This document shows positions 44,321 to 58,427 of a DNA stretch of 64,000 nucleotides, one piece after another. The notes below the pieces were generated by a model. That model saw only the letters and a program-made list of their open reading frames with translations. It was not told the DNA's origin and did not search any database. A program made the position numbers and the translations under genes. Each line of letters opens with the position of its first letter. Position 1 is the first letter of the stretch. Source of the stretch: Hemibagrus wyckioides (lineage: Eukaryota > Chordata > Actinopteri > Siluriformes > Bagridae); assembly GCF_019097595.1 (NCBI RefSeq), contig NC_080715.1:7550573-7614572 (forward strand), in the 5' to 3' direction.

Positions 44321-44324
44321 TGGA

Positions 44325-44465
44325 AATAAGGATCTCTGGTCTGATTAGTCCCAAAGTGAGCTTTGTGTCTTTAGCACAAAGCATGATGTTTAGCCGAAAG
44401 CGATCCCTTAGAACAACATCCACACTGTGAAGCATGGTGTCGGTAGCATCATGTTGATTAATTTG
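44325..44465 (+). mobile_element. Tc1-like transposase relic
   Basis: CTGGTCTGATTAGTCCCAAA is the common W-S/T-D-E segment of Tc1-like genes, and CTGTGAAGCATGGTGTCGGT (about 44424-44443) encodes the VKHGVG signature further on. Only a short inner part of the gene remains. Confidence 0.65.
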
Positions 44466-44533
44466 ATGATTGACTATGATTTGGTTAATAGTTGTTAATA
44501 ATATTGAGCAAGGAGTAGTTGGGAGGAAAACAT

Positions 44534-44827
44534 TTTTATATTTGTATTGCAAAACAAATTGTCCCATAAGAAACAATGCAAATGCAGATAATCTGTTCCA
44601 GCTACCCAAAAATATGACCAATATTCCCAATATGAAGCGTATGTAAACTGTATGGCTGCTTACAAAGAACTGACCCAAGCCGAACATTCCATGTCCTCAC
44701 AGGAAGTCGTGCCACCAAGCTTGGGCTAAAAATAGGTCAGACCACCCACGCCACCAATCTGTCAACAAAAAAACAAAATTTTAATTCTTTAGGTAAAAAT
44801 TTGTAAGGGAGGGCATGCGTTCCACTG
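44534..44827 (-). mobile_element. Tigger/pogo-like miniature element, left end lost
   Basis: Same family as 5347-5760 and 62093-62500. The right end is TTCCACTG followed by TA. The body shares CCCATAAGAAACAATG, ACAGGAAGTCGTGCC and CCAAGCTTGGGCTAAAAATA. Relative to the 5347 copy it keeps the opposite terminal repeat. Confidence 0.7.
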
Positions 44828-44829
44828 TA

Positions 44830-46150
44830 GTGGCATGTTGGTGACCTTTATATGTGTAAGGAATTGCCTGCATGCCTGCAAATATATCCCTTGTGATTAT
44901 GAAAACAAGAAAAACAGATAAAAAGTGGTCTGGTCTGTCTGTTGCTCAGTGCCCCTCACAGCTATTTTAACAAAGCTCAGCTTTGCAATCTGTCAGTTTT
45001 TTGCATCAAATTTGTCTCTAGATAAGGTCTAAAAGACACTAAACAGTACGCTGTTCCTGTTTCATTTCATTTGTGGTTAAGTTGGAAATTCAGCAAATGT
45101 GCCTAAAAACAGGAGCAGAAAAACCCAAACGTCTGTTTGCTTTTGTGAAGCTTCCTCTGATCCTTCTATCTCTAATAGAAGGAGACACCCTGTTCAAACA
45201 TGATGTCCAGCCACAGCTGGTTAAACACAAGCGCTGTGTAGTTGGCCTCAATCCAGCACACACTCAAATTATCTCTCGGCTTCGGCAGTTAGTGGGAAGA
45301 ATCGAAAGACGGACAATAACCTGCAGCACTGCACAGGGCCTCGGCTGAGCTGCACCCCATGCTGAGCTTCTAATTAATAATAATAATTGTTTTTTAAACA
45401 TTATGTAAGAATGAGGACACTGAGGCCGTAATGGACAGGGCAGGACATTGGTGTGTGTGACTGTGTGTGTGTTGTTGAATGACAAGACTCCAGTGTCTTT
45501 CTACGCATGTGATATACTATGGAGTTAGATCACTAAACTTGCATAAAGGCAAAGCTAGTATATTATTTGAATTTATATCATTATAACTAATCTTTAAGGC
45601 TTTATATCTGCATTCGTTTCAGCCTTTACTTCTTTTTTTCTTTATTTTTTAAAGCCTCCACGGAAATGGTTAATGACTCATATATAGAGAGACACTCAAG
45701 ACTTTAAGAATTTGCATTTTTTCATAAGTATTCCTTTTTTTTTTTTTTAGTTTTAGTTGTGCTATCTGTTTTATTTCTGCACCACTGTTATTGTGGAGAA
45801 GTGTGAAGTATTTGAGTGTGAATTGAATAGTTTGAATTGGTCTTTCTTTCCCAGGCAGTGTCATGATACTCTACATACAGAATCCCAACAGCATCCTGGT
45901 TAATATCTTAGCAGACTTGCACTGATAAAATAATGCATTTGTTTATACTAATTAAAAATGTCTTAAAAGATGTCCATCCTGCTGCCAGTGTACAGTGAGA
46001 AAGGGGTAAAGCCGCATTTACATCCCATCCACTGCCTTTACTATAAAAAGACTAGATAAAACTCTGTTTCTTCAGTATGAAGGCACACCAGGAAGTGCTC
46101 TTTCCATCATCTTCTGCCAAAACTAAATTAAAAGCAACCAACTGGCTGAA
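44830..46150. other. Intergenic, nothing recognised
   Basis: No gene or clear transposon. Short TG run near 45452 and a poly-T run (45727-45750). Confidence 0.45.
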
Positions 46151-46600
46151 TTTCCAGCTATCCGTCCAATTTCTGGGTCACATGAAGCCTGGAATCTATC
46201 CCTGTGTACCTGGGGCAGACGGTTGGGGACACCCTGGATGAAGTGCCAGTCCATCACAGGATACAATTAAATTTCTGACACACACTTATCCTGAGCAACT
46301 TACTTTATATCTCATTTTATACAAACTGAGCAAATGAGGGTTAAGGGCCTTGCTCAGGGACCCAGCTTGGTGGATCTGGGATTCAAACCTACAACCATCA
46401 GTCTAACACTTTAAACACTAATCTACCACATCCCCTATGGTACAGTCTCACACACTTACACACCCATTCACATGCTATGGTTTATTTCAAGATGTCAGTG
46501 CATATCTTTTAGACTTGGGGAGGAGTTCAGAAGAAACCCTGAAGCACAGGGAGAACCAGAAACCATCCTTTGATACACAGTGGCTGAATCTAAAACCCCA
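46151..46600 (-). mobile_element. Diverged SINE split by a second SINE
   Basis: The outer pieces (46151-46265 and 46437-46600) match the 42396-type family (GCCAGTCCATCACAGG and, after the gap, CTCACACACTTACACACCCA and GAAACCCTGAAGCAC). Between them sits an unrelated tRNA-derived SINE. Confidence 0.7.
46266..46436 (-). mobile_element. tRNA-derived SINE nested in an older SINE
   Basis: On the minus strand it has the usual head (TAGATTAGTGTTTAAAGTG), a B-box-like GGTTTGAATCCC, CCCTGAGCAAGGCCCTTAAC and GTTGCTCAGGATAAG. It is nearly complete and younger than its host. Confidence 0.8.
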
Positions 46601-47904
46601 AACAGAATAATGTAAACCATATTTAAATAGACTTATTATAGAAGCAAGAATTATTGTGTTTCTAGCATCCTATATCCTATGTTATGGTCATGTGACCTAC
46701 TAATGATTAAGAACGATTTGCACAGTAACAAGCTCTAGTTTCTTGATAAAGGTCAAAGCAATCAGTATCCATTAATATGAGTTGCGAATCCTATCCCATC
46801 TAAATAGTACTTATGGTTTAAAGTGTAAAGCATTTCCAAGGTTTCAGGCTCTGAAAGTTTTCTTCTTGCTTTTTTCCCCCAGCCTCTTGGTCTCAGCTGT
46901 AAAAGAGGAAGCCGTGGATGAGAGAATGACTGAAGTGTGGAATATCGAGTAGAGTTTTCATGGCTTCTTTTTGATCCTACACGAGTAACAGACCTGTCAG
47001 AGATGGGTTCATATAGCTAATGATTTTCTCTCAACCCACAATGCATTGTCATTTCCACTTCTACTGTGATGATGCAGAGCTTAACCAGGTGGATGTAATG
47101 ACCAAGTCTGTCAGAGCTGTGTGTAATTGGATGTGCGATTTCTTGACAGGTGAAAGTTTTTTTCAGCTGCTGCTTGGAATCAGAGTAAGAGTAGTGTCCC
47201 ATTCGAGGCACTGTTGGATGATTTTTCTTCTTACAAATTTCTATAAATGGTTGTTGTAAATTTCAAATGATTACTTAGAGTAGAGATTTCTTTCCCATTG
47301 TCTTGCTCACAGGCAGCTAAATGCAGTGTCATGATACAAGATACTTAAAATAAAAGAATTTTTTGTTTATACTGGTTGAAAAAGTCCATTCTGTTGGTGG
47401 TGTACAGTGAGGAAGCATTATTTAGACAAGATTAGTTTCACATGAGGGAAACCATTGGGAATCAGATCCACTGTATCAGTAATGTAAGAAAAATAAAACG
47501 ATGAGGGCGTCGAAGATCTTAATGTAGAAGACGTTTATTGCGGAGTAACAGCGACAAAATACATGGCGTACTTTGGGTTAATCAGAGTCAGGACAAATCC
47601 CGCTCAAACATTTTAAACTGTGTTTCTTGTTTGTAATTTAAATGGTGTTTTGCTTTAAATGTAAATTGAGTGTAAGAACTGAGTATCACCCAAATAGCCG
47701 GGTGATACTATCGTCTAGCCGGATGTCTTTAAATGGTGATCACGGTCATGTACACCTTGGCCTGGTATTGTTACAGGTGTTATCACCCAAATGGTCAGGT
47801 GATACTAAATGGCAATCATGGTCACTTATACCATTTGTTCAGTGATGGTCCTTGATGTCCTGCTGCCGCTCTTATACTAATAACTGATTGGATTAAGTGT
47901 TCTA
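46601..47904. other. Intergenic, nothing recognised
   Basis: Unique AT-rich DNA. A direct repeat of TATCACCCAAATRG-type sequence near 47685 and 47780 is noted. No exon. Confidence 0.4.
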
Positions 47905-47985
47905 AATGTTTGGTAAGGCTGCTTTGAGAAAATGTCCATTGTTAAAAGCACTATACAAATAAACTAAATTGAACTGAATTAAACA
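47905..47985 (+). mobile_element. L2 LINE 3' tail fragment
   Basis: GGCTGCTTTGAGAAAATG, TTAAAAGCACTATACAAA and AAATTGAACTGAATT match the end of the L2 at 15380-15447. It lies immediately left of a Tc1 derivative. Confidence 0.8.
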
Positions 47986-47987
47986 TA

Positions 47988-48780
47988 CACAGATCAGGCT
48001 TAACATTACGAGAGCCTGCCTAATATTGTGTTGGTCCCCCTTTTGCTGCCAAAACAGCCCTGACCCGTAGAGGCATGGACTCCACTAGATCCCTAGAGTG
48101 CTGTGGTATATGGGACCAAGATGTTAGCAGCAGATCCTTTAAGTCGTCTAAGTTGCAAGGTGGGGCCTCCGTGGATCAGACTTGTTTTTCCAGCACATCC
48201 CACAGATGGTGGATTGGATTGAGATCTGTGGAATTTGGAGGCCAAGTCAACAGCTCAAACTCGTTGTTGTGCTCATCAAACCATTCCTGAACCATTTTCT
48301 TTGTGGCACGGTGCATTATCCGGCAACTATCAGGAAATACCGTTTCCATGAAAGGATGTACATGGTCTGCACCAATGCTTAGGTAGGTGGTACGTGTCAA
48401 AGTAACATCCACATGGATGGCAAGGTTTACCAGCAGATCATTGCCCAAAGCATGACACTGTCTTGGCCGCCCATGACGCTGTTGCCAGTTCACCACTGTT
48501 TCTTCCTTGGACAACTTTTAATAGATACTGACCACTTACACCCCACGAGAGCTGCAGTTTTGGAGATGCTCTGATCCAGACATCTAGCCATCACAATCTG
48601 GCCCTTTGTCAAACTCGCTCAAATCCTTACACTTGTCCATTTTTCCTGCTTCTAACACATCAACTTTGAGGACAAAATGTTCACTAATATATCCCACCCA
48701 CTAACAGGTGCCATGATGAGGAGATCATCAGTGTTATTCACTTCACCGGTCACTGCTCAGAATGTTATGGCTGATCGGCA
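47988..48780 (-). mobile_element. Tc1-type derivative with a different internal deletion
   Basis: TA-flanked, ends CACAGATCAGGCTTAACATT and GAATGTTATGGCTGATCGGC. Read on the minus strand it keeps the N-terminal segment up to RHGRPRQ, then jumps to VDVTLTRTTYLSIGADHVHP and on to WPPNSTDLNPIHHLWDVLEK. It thus keeps the last catalytic region but lacks the first Asp. The usual NAPCH segment is also altered. Not functional. Confidence 0.88.
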
Positions 48781-49514
48781 TATTTCTCTATGATATGTAA
48801 GCCTTTTTGGGGAATGAACTCTTTCTGTACTTTTTACCTACTATAAAAATATACCTACTATGAAATAATTCCTTACATTTGCATGAGTCTAACTTTTTAA
48901 TGATTTTTAAAAATCCACTAGCTAGCCTACAATCCTATTTGAAGTACAATAACAGAAACAGTGTGATGAAGCTAACACATTTATATGGCATATAAAACTG
49001 AAATATTTAATATGCTCGTTTTTTTTTTTTAAGTGATTGATGAAGTCATCAGTGTCTTTAGGGAGCTAGAGAGCTGATTGAGACACAACCCACTGCCTTA
49101 CAAAGCTCTAAAATAAAACCATGTTAATATAAAATGGCCCAGCATTCACAAAAAGCAAGAACTTTATTTATAGCTCTGCATTAAGCATGAATAATTTTCA
49201 TTATTCTTCAACATAAATACAAATCTTCCCAGAAAACATACTGAAATGTCACTTCAAGGACCCCAGTTTGACTCACAGCAGCACTTTGTTATAGAATTGT
49301 AAATGTTTCCGATCTTTCTGGAATGTAACGAAACCCCAAAAATGTATTAATTATTTGATGGGTATAACGATGATGTTGAATTTCTTGAAAGCCATTTATT
49401 GTATAAATTCATTTTTTATGACTTCTGTTGTGTTTAGAAAAATTTTCCAGGGGCATAACCTTGAAATTCACAATTAATTCAAATAAAAAATAAATAAATA
49501 AAAATAAATAATAA

Positions 49515-49581
<67 letters not shown>

Positions 49582-50354
49582 GCCACACCCACTTCTGGTT
49601 CAAATCCAAATACAGCTACAGATATTTGGAGCATTAAAGAGCAACAGCTCCAGATTTGCACTACACCATCCAGTTAGAATCTAGAAATGTCTCTAATCCG
49701 TCTTTTCCTCTCCACTCCATTCTTGCGATTTGTGTGTGTGCAGGCTTCAGTAAATCACGGTTATTTAATAGTAACAGCATTAAAACTTGCAGCTGTCAGC
49801 CTGCTGCTCTGAATAAATGCACACTGGTATGTTTCATTTGAATGATTGTCCCCTGTAGCTGTGCCTGGCTCTGCCTTTCTATATAAAATGACTGATTGAA
49901 AAGCAAAAAAAAGAAAAGAAAAAAAGAAAAAAAAAACAAGCCGGTGATTTATAGCCGTATTTGACACAGTGATGTGTAACTCACTCAGCTCTATGACTTA
50001 TTTGCTGAGCAGCGAGTGAAGAGAATGATTGTTTCACTTATTAAAGACGTCAAATCGTTGTGGTTATTTCTTCCTAGTGGATGTATGGTTGAGCGCGGTC
50101 ATCTCGTTAGATTTTATGCCAATGCGACTATAACAGCTTGATTTTCGGTGGAGCTGCATGGCATAAAGTGGGGGAAAGTGTACAGAACTTACTCTAGGTG
50201 ATATGGCTGATCTAAAAATCTATATCTGAAGAAGACATTCTGTATGTGAAAACAAAGGAAAACAAGTAAGTTTGCTAACTAGTTGAATGCAGAAAGGAAC
50301 ACCACCTGCATTATCAGCAGCATGGAAAGAAATGTAACATTTGGTATTCATTTA
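48781..50354. other. Intergenic with a long AAAT microsatellite
   Basis: The (AAAT)n run spans 49486-49582, about 24 units. A purine-rich A/G tract is at 49900-49935. No gene is seen. Confidence 0.6.
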
Positions 50355-51028
<674 letters not shown>

Positions 51029-51033
51029 TATAG

Positions 51034-51035
<2 letters not shown>

Positions 51036-51073
<38 letters not shown>

Positions 51074-51092
51074 GAAGATAGATAGATATTAC
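51036..51092. repeat. GA microsatellite with GATA fringe
   Basis: (GA)n then TAAGAAGATAGATAGATA. Starts 8 bp beyond the end of the Tc1 derivative. Confidence 0.95.
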
Positions 51093-52466
51093 ATATTAGG
51101 CCAGGGTTCCAGGGTTTATAGATGGACAAACAGATAGACAGATGATCTTCTTTTCTTCTTAAAGATAAAGAAATGATGGGCAAAAAAAACCCTAAATTAG
51201 CTTTTCGTGATTTACAAACACCAGTCAGTTTTTATTATCATCAGCATGTCTTTATTTCACCTTGTTCAGTAATTCAGTAAACAGTAAATGGTCAAGGCAG
51301 CAGCTCAGCAGCTAATCCCTGGAACACACACACACACACATTCTTAACTAAAGTGTTCAATATAAATATTATTACACCAAAATAACCTTTTATGCTCATT
51401 AGGAAAAGCGAGTCGAGGAAAAGTCATGCGCATTTTTTAAGCACTAATGCAAAATGGGGTTGTTTTGTCCTGTAAGGAGCATAATGGTGCAACAGCAGGA
51501 GCAGAGGAGTGCAGTGCTCATTAAACAGCTCTGAAAAACGGTGCCTCAGGCTGGATTAATGATCATGAAGGAAGCGTTCGAGATTCACCAACGCTGAAAT
51601 GCTTCAAGCTTTAATGCTGTATTCAACACAGGAACGTCTAGTAGCCACTCAACTCTGCTGTTTATTGCAAAAGTAGCTCTTATTTATCTATCAGTTATTC
51701 TGTCTGATAGAAATTAATCTTCCCTTTATATTCTCCTTTGCTTTTTTCATGGCCAGAGACCCACATTTAGTGAAATTAACATTTCACTTTCCCATTTCTT
51801 GTAACATTTGATGGTTTACTCTTATCTGTAACACATGCAGAAATACTTAGCTGTAGCTAATAAATGTAAATCATTCAGTTCAGGCATCATTAAGCACTAA
51901 TATAATACATATTATTAATATATGTGTCCAAAAATCACTTAGTTTTTCATCTCTTGCTATTACAGAGAAAAAAAAAAAAATAAGCCAATTAGTTCTGTAC
52001 TGTCATGCAATGTCACCATCTCTTAATATGAAGCAATGAAAAATCAGTTTGTCCTTAATGTTTAATGAGTAGATATAATGCCAGTTTGTACATATTACAT
52101 TCCCCCCCCCTCAGATTTAGTTTTAACCATTCCATAATTAACTGATTCAGGACATGGTTATTGTAGTCTTTTAATCTGATTAGTCCTGACAAAATAAACC
52201 GATGAACAATAAATACTGCATCAATTATTCAAAACTCCAAATATTGAGCAGTTTTAGATCAGTGTTTCCTGGGGCTCCAGTGTTAACATAAATAAATGAA
52301 TAAATAGATAAATTAATAGATAAGTGCGACAAATATGTAGTCAGAAATCTGTGTATCAAATTATGTTATCTTAAAATATACTTAGAGTACACAGCATGCA
52401 AGCCATCCTCAGTGTCTGGGAGGATTTTACACCGTTTTTAACCCAGATCTTGCAAGATTTCATCTA
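51093..52466. other. Intergenic, mostly unique
   Basis: The block at 51380-51620 (repeat-free, with TTAAACAGCTCTGAAAAACG and GGATTAATGATCATGAAGGA) is a candidate conserved element. The remainder is AT-rich without recognised repeats. Confidence 0.4.
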
Positions 52467-52642
52467 CATTTCTGGCAACCTTATCTAGAGCAACTTACAT
52501 TTCTTCTCATTTTATACAACTGAGGGTTAAGGGCCTTGCTCAGGGGGCCCAGCAGTGGCAGCTTGGTTGGCATGGGATTTGAACTCACAACCTTCCAGTA
52601 AGTAGTCTAACATCTTAACCACCAAAAGCTACCACATCCCTT
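52467..52642 (-). mobile_element. tRNA-derived SINE, nearly complete
   Basis: On the minus strand: GGTAGCTTTTGGTGGTTAAG head, GGTTGTGAGTTCAAATCCC B-box, CCCTGAGCAAGGCCCTTAAC, CTCAGTTGTATAAAATGAGA and TGCTCTAGATAAGG. Confidence 0.85.
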
Positions 52643-52890
52643 ACCACTGCCTGAATGGTATTGGCTAGTGATGTCCAACCCGTAACTCCAGATTCACTCT
52701 TACACACTCTTATTCATGCAGCGTTCACAAGTCAGTTTACAACGTCATTGTGTTAGGTTTTTTATTTCAATTTTATTCAGCTTTAAAGAATAGGGTAGGG
52801 AAAAATACACAGTTCTGCTCACACTTCTACACTACACGTCATATAAAGTCATACAAGTCATATAAGTGATGCACGATTCACATGCGTCCA

Positions 52891-53350
<460 letters not shown>

Positions 53351-53585
53351 GGGTTTATATATACATACACAAGGTCAAGGCAGCGGCTCAGCAGCAGACA
53401 AAGAAAGCAAGATTTCACGTTTCCGCGATCATAGAAATGAACACATAATCAAGCAAACTCCAAAACATACAGAAGAGTTTCCAGATAAGATCCAAATGAC
53501 CGCAGATTGTCCATAGGTTTGGGCAGAGACGTGTTGTGTGACGTCATCTCAGCCGAAACCCTCTGATTAATTCAACTCTCACAGA

Positions 53586-56242
53586 AACTCTAATATAAAG
53601 TCAAACATGAGTACAACTCTAATATAAAGTCAAACATGAGTACAACTCTAATATAAAGTCAAACATGGGTACAACTCTAATATAAAGTCAAACATGGGTA
53701 CAACTCTAATATAAAGTCAAACATGAGTACAACTCTAATATAAAGTCAAACATGGGTACAACTCTAATATAAAATCAAACATGGGTACAACTCTAATATA
53801 AAATCAAACATGGGTACAACTCTAACATAAAGTCAAACATGAGTACAACTCTAATATAAAGTCAAACATGGGTACAACTCTAATATAAAATTAAACATGA
53901 GTACAACTCTAATATAAAATCAAACATGGGTACAACTCTAATATAAAATCAAACATGGGTACAACTCTAACATAAAGTCAAACATGAGTACAACTCTAAT
54001 ATAAAGTCAAACATGGGTACAACTCTAATATAAAGTCAAACATGGGTACAACTCTAATATAAAGTCAAACATGGGTACAACTCTAATATAAAGCCAAACA
54101 TGGGTACAACTCTAATATAAATTCAAACATGGGTACAACTCTAATATAAAATCAAACATGGGTACAACTCTAATATAAAGTCAAACATGGGTACAACTCT
54201 AATATAAAATCAAACATGAGTACAACTCTAATATAAAGTCAAACATGGGTACAACTCTAATATAAAGTCAAACATGGGTACAACTCTAATATAAAGTCAA
54301 ACATGGGTACAACTCTAATATAAAGTCAAACATGGGTACAACTCTAATATAAAGTCAAACATGAGTACAACTCTAATATAAAGTCAAACATGGGTACAAC
54401 TCTAATATAAAGTCAAACATGAGTACAACTCTAATATAAAATCAAACATGTGTACAACTCTAATATAAAGTCAAACATGGGTACAACTCTAATATAAAAT
54501 CAAACATGGGTACAACTCTAATATAAAGTCAAACATGAGTACAACTCTAATATAAAGTCAAACATACGTACAACTCTAATATAAAGTCAAACATGAGTAC
54601 AACTCTAATATAAAGTCAAACATGGGTACAACTCTAATATAAAGTCAAACATGAGTACAACTCTAATATAAAGTCAAACATGAGTACAACTCTAATATAA
54701 AATCAAACATGGGTACAACTCTAATATAAAGTCAAACATGGGTACAACTCTAATATAAAGTCAAACATGGGTACAACTCTAATATAAATTCAAACATGAG
54801 TACAACTCTAATATGAAGTCAAACATGAGTACAACTCTAATATAAAGTCAAACATGAGTACAACTCTAATATAAAGTCAAACATGGGTACAACTCTAATA
54901 TAAAGTCAAACATGGGTACAACTCTAATATAAAGTCAAACATGGGTACAACTCTAATATAAAGTCAAACATGGGTACAACTCTAATATAAAGTCAAACAT
55001 GGGTACAACTCTAATATAAAGTCAAACATGGGTACAACTCTAATATAAAGTCAAACATGGGTACAACTCTAATATAAAGTCAAACATGGGTACAACTCTA
55101 ATATAAAATCAAACATGGGTACAACTCTAATATAAAGTCAAACATGGGTACAACTCTAATATAAAATCAAACATGGGTACAACTCTAATATAAAGTCAAA
55201 CATGGGTACAACTCTAATATAAAGTCAAACATGAGTACAACTCTAATATAAAGTCAAACATGAGTACAACTCTAATATAAAATCAAACATGGGTACAACT
55301 CTAATATAAAGTCAAACATGGGTACAACTCTAATATAAAGTCAAACATGGGTACAACTCTAATATAAAGTCAAACATGGGTACAACTCTAATATAAAATC
55401 AAACATGGGTACAACTCTAATATAAAATCAAACATGGGTACAACTCTAATATAAAGTCAAACATGGGTACAACTCTAATATAAAATCAAACATGGGCACA
55501 ACTCTAATATAAAGTCAAACATGGGTACAACTCTAATATAAAGTCAAACATGGGTACAACTCTAATATAAAGTCAAACATGGGTACAACTCTAATATAAA
55601 GTCAAACATGGGTACAACTCTAATATAAAATCAAACATGGGTACAACTCTAATATAAAGTCAAACATGGGTACAACTCTAATATAAAATCAAACATGGGT
55701 ACAACTCTAATATAAAGTCAAACATGGGTACAACTCTAATATAAAGTCAAACATGAGTACAACTCTAATATAAAGTCAAACATGAGTACAACTCTAATAT
55801 AAAGTCAAACATGGGTACAACTCTAATATAAAGTCAAACATGGGTACAACTCTAATATAAAGTCAAACATGGGTACAACTCTAATATAAAATCAAACATG
55901 GGTACAACTCTAATATAAAATCAAACATGGGTACAACTCTAATATAAAGTCAAACATGGGTACAACTCTAATATAAAATCAAACATGGGTACAACTCTAA
56001 TATAAAGTCAAACATGGGTACAACTCTAATATAAAGTCAAACATGGGTACAACTCTAATATAAAGTCAAACATGGGTACAACTCTAATATAAAATCAAAC
56101 ATGAGTACAACTCTAATATGAAGTCAAACATGGGTACAACTCTAATATAAAGTCAAACATGAGTACAACTCTAATATAAAATCAAACATGAGTACAACTC
56201 TAATATAAAATCAAACATGGGTACAACTCTAATATAAAGTCA
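53586..56242. repeat. 29-bp minisatellite, about 92 units
   Basis: Very homogeneous array with unit ACATGGGTACAACTCTAATA plus TAAAGTCAA. The main variants are GAGT for GGGT and AAATTC/AAATC for AAGTC. Rare variants include TCTAACATA at 53821 and 53966, exactly five units apart. All stop-codon contexts are repeated, so no frame stays open. Confidence 0.97.
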
Positions 56243-56995
56243 ATGTATCTTCATTGGTAGTTTGAAGAATCTTGTGCTTGCAATTTCATCAATTCAATTG
56301 CCAAATGCCGTAAATGTTTAATCTTGCTAGCTACACTGTTAGCTTCAGTTACTGACTAGCTTCATGTTTCCTGGTTGCCAAGCAACACCGTTCTCGACAA
56401 CGGGTGTTCAGCTTCCCGCGCTCGAATAAATGCACCATCTGACCAGGATCTGTAAAAAAAAATAAAAAAAATAATTGGAATAAAGACACATTTTGTGCCA
56501 CCTCAGAGTCCTGATGCTGCATGGCTGAAAACCTGAAAACACTTTCAGCCTTGTCTGAGCGGCACCACAGGAACCGAAGACGTGTCTAAGAACATTGAGC
56601 CGAGCCACGGTTCACAGCTCCTAAACACAAAAGGCCAGAAGATCACATAATCACAGGGTGCTCATGTATGGCTCTCCAGCTGGAGCTGCAAACACACCAG
56701 ACCTGCCATCTCTGCTGTCCTCCCTCTCCACATACTGTAATTCATCATTTTAATTCTACTGAGGCATCAGACACTATATACAGCATCTCATCTAAAACAA
56801 GCCTCTTTCCCACAAAGGTGGGAATTTGTGTCTCGGCGGATTTATTAAAATCGTGGTTGCAACTGTAAACGTTTCTTTCAAGCTTTTGAGAAAAGAATAT
56901 TGAAATAGTTAGATGCTGAAAAAGGGAATCGATGGATAAATCAGAGCGGCTCGTAATATAAATGCGGTGAACTTAATATGGGAGTGCGCAGTGGG

Positions 56996-57000
<5 letters not shown>
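56243..57000. other. Intergenic, nothing recognised
   Basis: Mixed composition, no recognised repeats except an A-run near 56452-56470. Open frames at 56408-56868 have no known motif. Confidence 0.45.

Positions 57001-57029
<29 letters not shown>
57001..57029. repeat. GA microsatellite
   Basis: Short (GA)n run, about 120 bp left of a long CT run. Confidence 0.9.
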
Positions 57030-57032
<3 letters not shown>

Positions 57033-57143
57033 GGGAAAAAGCAAGGTGAATAATGATTCTCATCCTGAGCACCCTTGGCAAGAGAGGGCTTAGACAGGGG
57101 GGCTTTAAATTCCGTAAGCATTCGGAATGATTATGAAAAAATG

Positions 57144-57144
<1 letters not shown>

Positions 57145-57226
<82 letters not shown>

Positions 57227-57369
57227 GAGGAGGAGATTCTCTCTCCTTACTCCAGACCACTGCTGAATTCCAACATGCCAACATATTCACAGGAGATGTA
57301 ATACTATGGGCAGATGGAACTTCCTTAGATCTTCCAGAGTATCTCTTTTAGTCAAGAACCACAATGCAC

Positions 57370-57407
<38 letters not shown>

Positions 57408-57663
57408 TTCTCAGTTCAGTAGTGCTTTGAATGTAAAATCACACTGCTAAAGCAAAGTTATATGAGTAATACACATATGTACATTTATGCATAAGCATTA
57501 CACTTATTGAACAACAACAAGAGCAAAAGAGGGAAAAGAGCAAAACAAACAGGAAGAAAAGCATGACAAGTAAACACATAAACAAACAAACAAACAAAAC
57601 TGACAGGTAAGTGTCTGGATGTGTTCTGTATGGTGTATGTTCATGGTGTGTGTGTGTGTGTTA

Positions 57664-57695
<32 letters not shown>

Positions 57696-57878
57696 TCTGT
57701 CTCTCTCTCTCTGTCTCTCTCTCTGTCTCTCTCTCTCTTTCTCTCTCTCTGCATCAGGAAGAGATTCTCTCTCTTTACTCCAGAACACTGCTGAATTCCA
57801 ACATGCCCACACATTCACTACAGGCAGATGGAACTTCCTTAGATCTTCCAGAGTATCTCTTTTAGTCAAGAACCACAA

Positions 57879-57912
<34 letters not shown>
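57145..57912. repeat. CT tracts with a duplicated 160-180 bp segment
   Basis: CT runs lie at 57145-57221, 57370-57410, 57665-57750 and 57883-57912. The sequence after the first (GAGATTCTCTCTCCTTACTC, then ACTGCTGAATTCCAACATGC, then CAGATGGAACTTCCTTAGAT, then TTTTAGTCAAGAACCACAAT) is repeated after the third, offset 514 bp, with few changes. Each copy is bounded by CT tracts on both sides. Confidence 0.93.
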
Positions 57913-57922
<10 letters not shown>

Positions 57923-58427
57923 ATAATTAGCATAACATAACATTAAACTGGTCGATCATCTTTTGGATGTTCTGGACAAATAAGTCTGATCCATGGAGGC
58001 TCCACCTCTCTCAACTCAAAGGATCAACACACCTTCACACCTTTAGAAGTCTGGTGGAGTCCGTGCCATGATAAGTCAGAGCCGGTTTTAATGTTATGGC
58101 TGATTTATTGTAAATACATTGCTTATTTACTTTCATTTCCCATACAATGATTCTTTGTTAGTTTTATTTTTTTATATTTTCTTACACATACTCTTTTGCA
58201 TTCATTTCTGTTCCTTCTGTTCCTCTAAACTGTCATCACAAAAATCAATTCAAATCTATATTCTTAATCAATCTTCTCTTAGCTCAAAACCTACCCGGAA
58301 GCTCCATATCCTCTATATCCTCATCTGCTTATCAGGGATAAATGCAAAATTAATTATAAATGCTGTAATTTTTATTCTGAATTCTTAACTTTAATCCTAA
58401 CTTTAGTCCTTCCAGTCAGTGAGCACA
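57913..58427. other. Intergenic, nothing recognised
   Basis: AT-rich. TAATGTTATGGCTGATTTAT at 58090-58110 resembles a stray Tc1-type terminal sequence; no matching partner end was found. Confidence 0.45.

Noticed and set aside
57611..57930. Ser/Leu-rich open frames
   Set aside because: They are translations of CT microsatellites.
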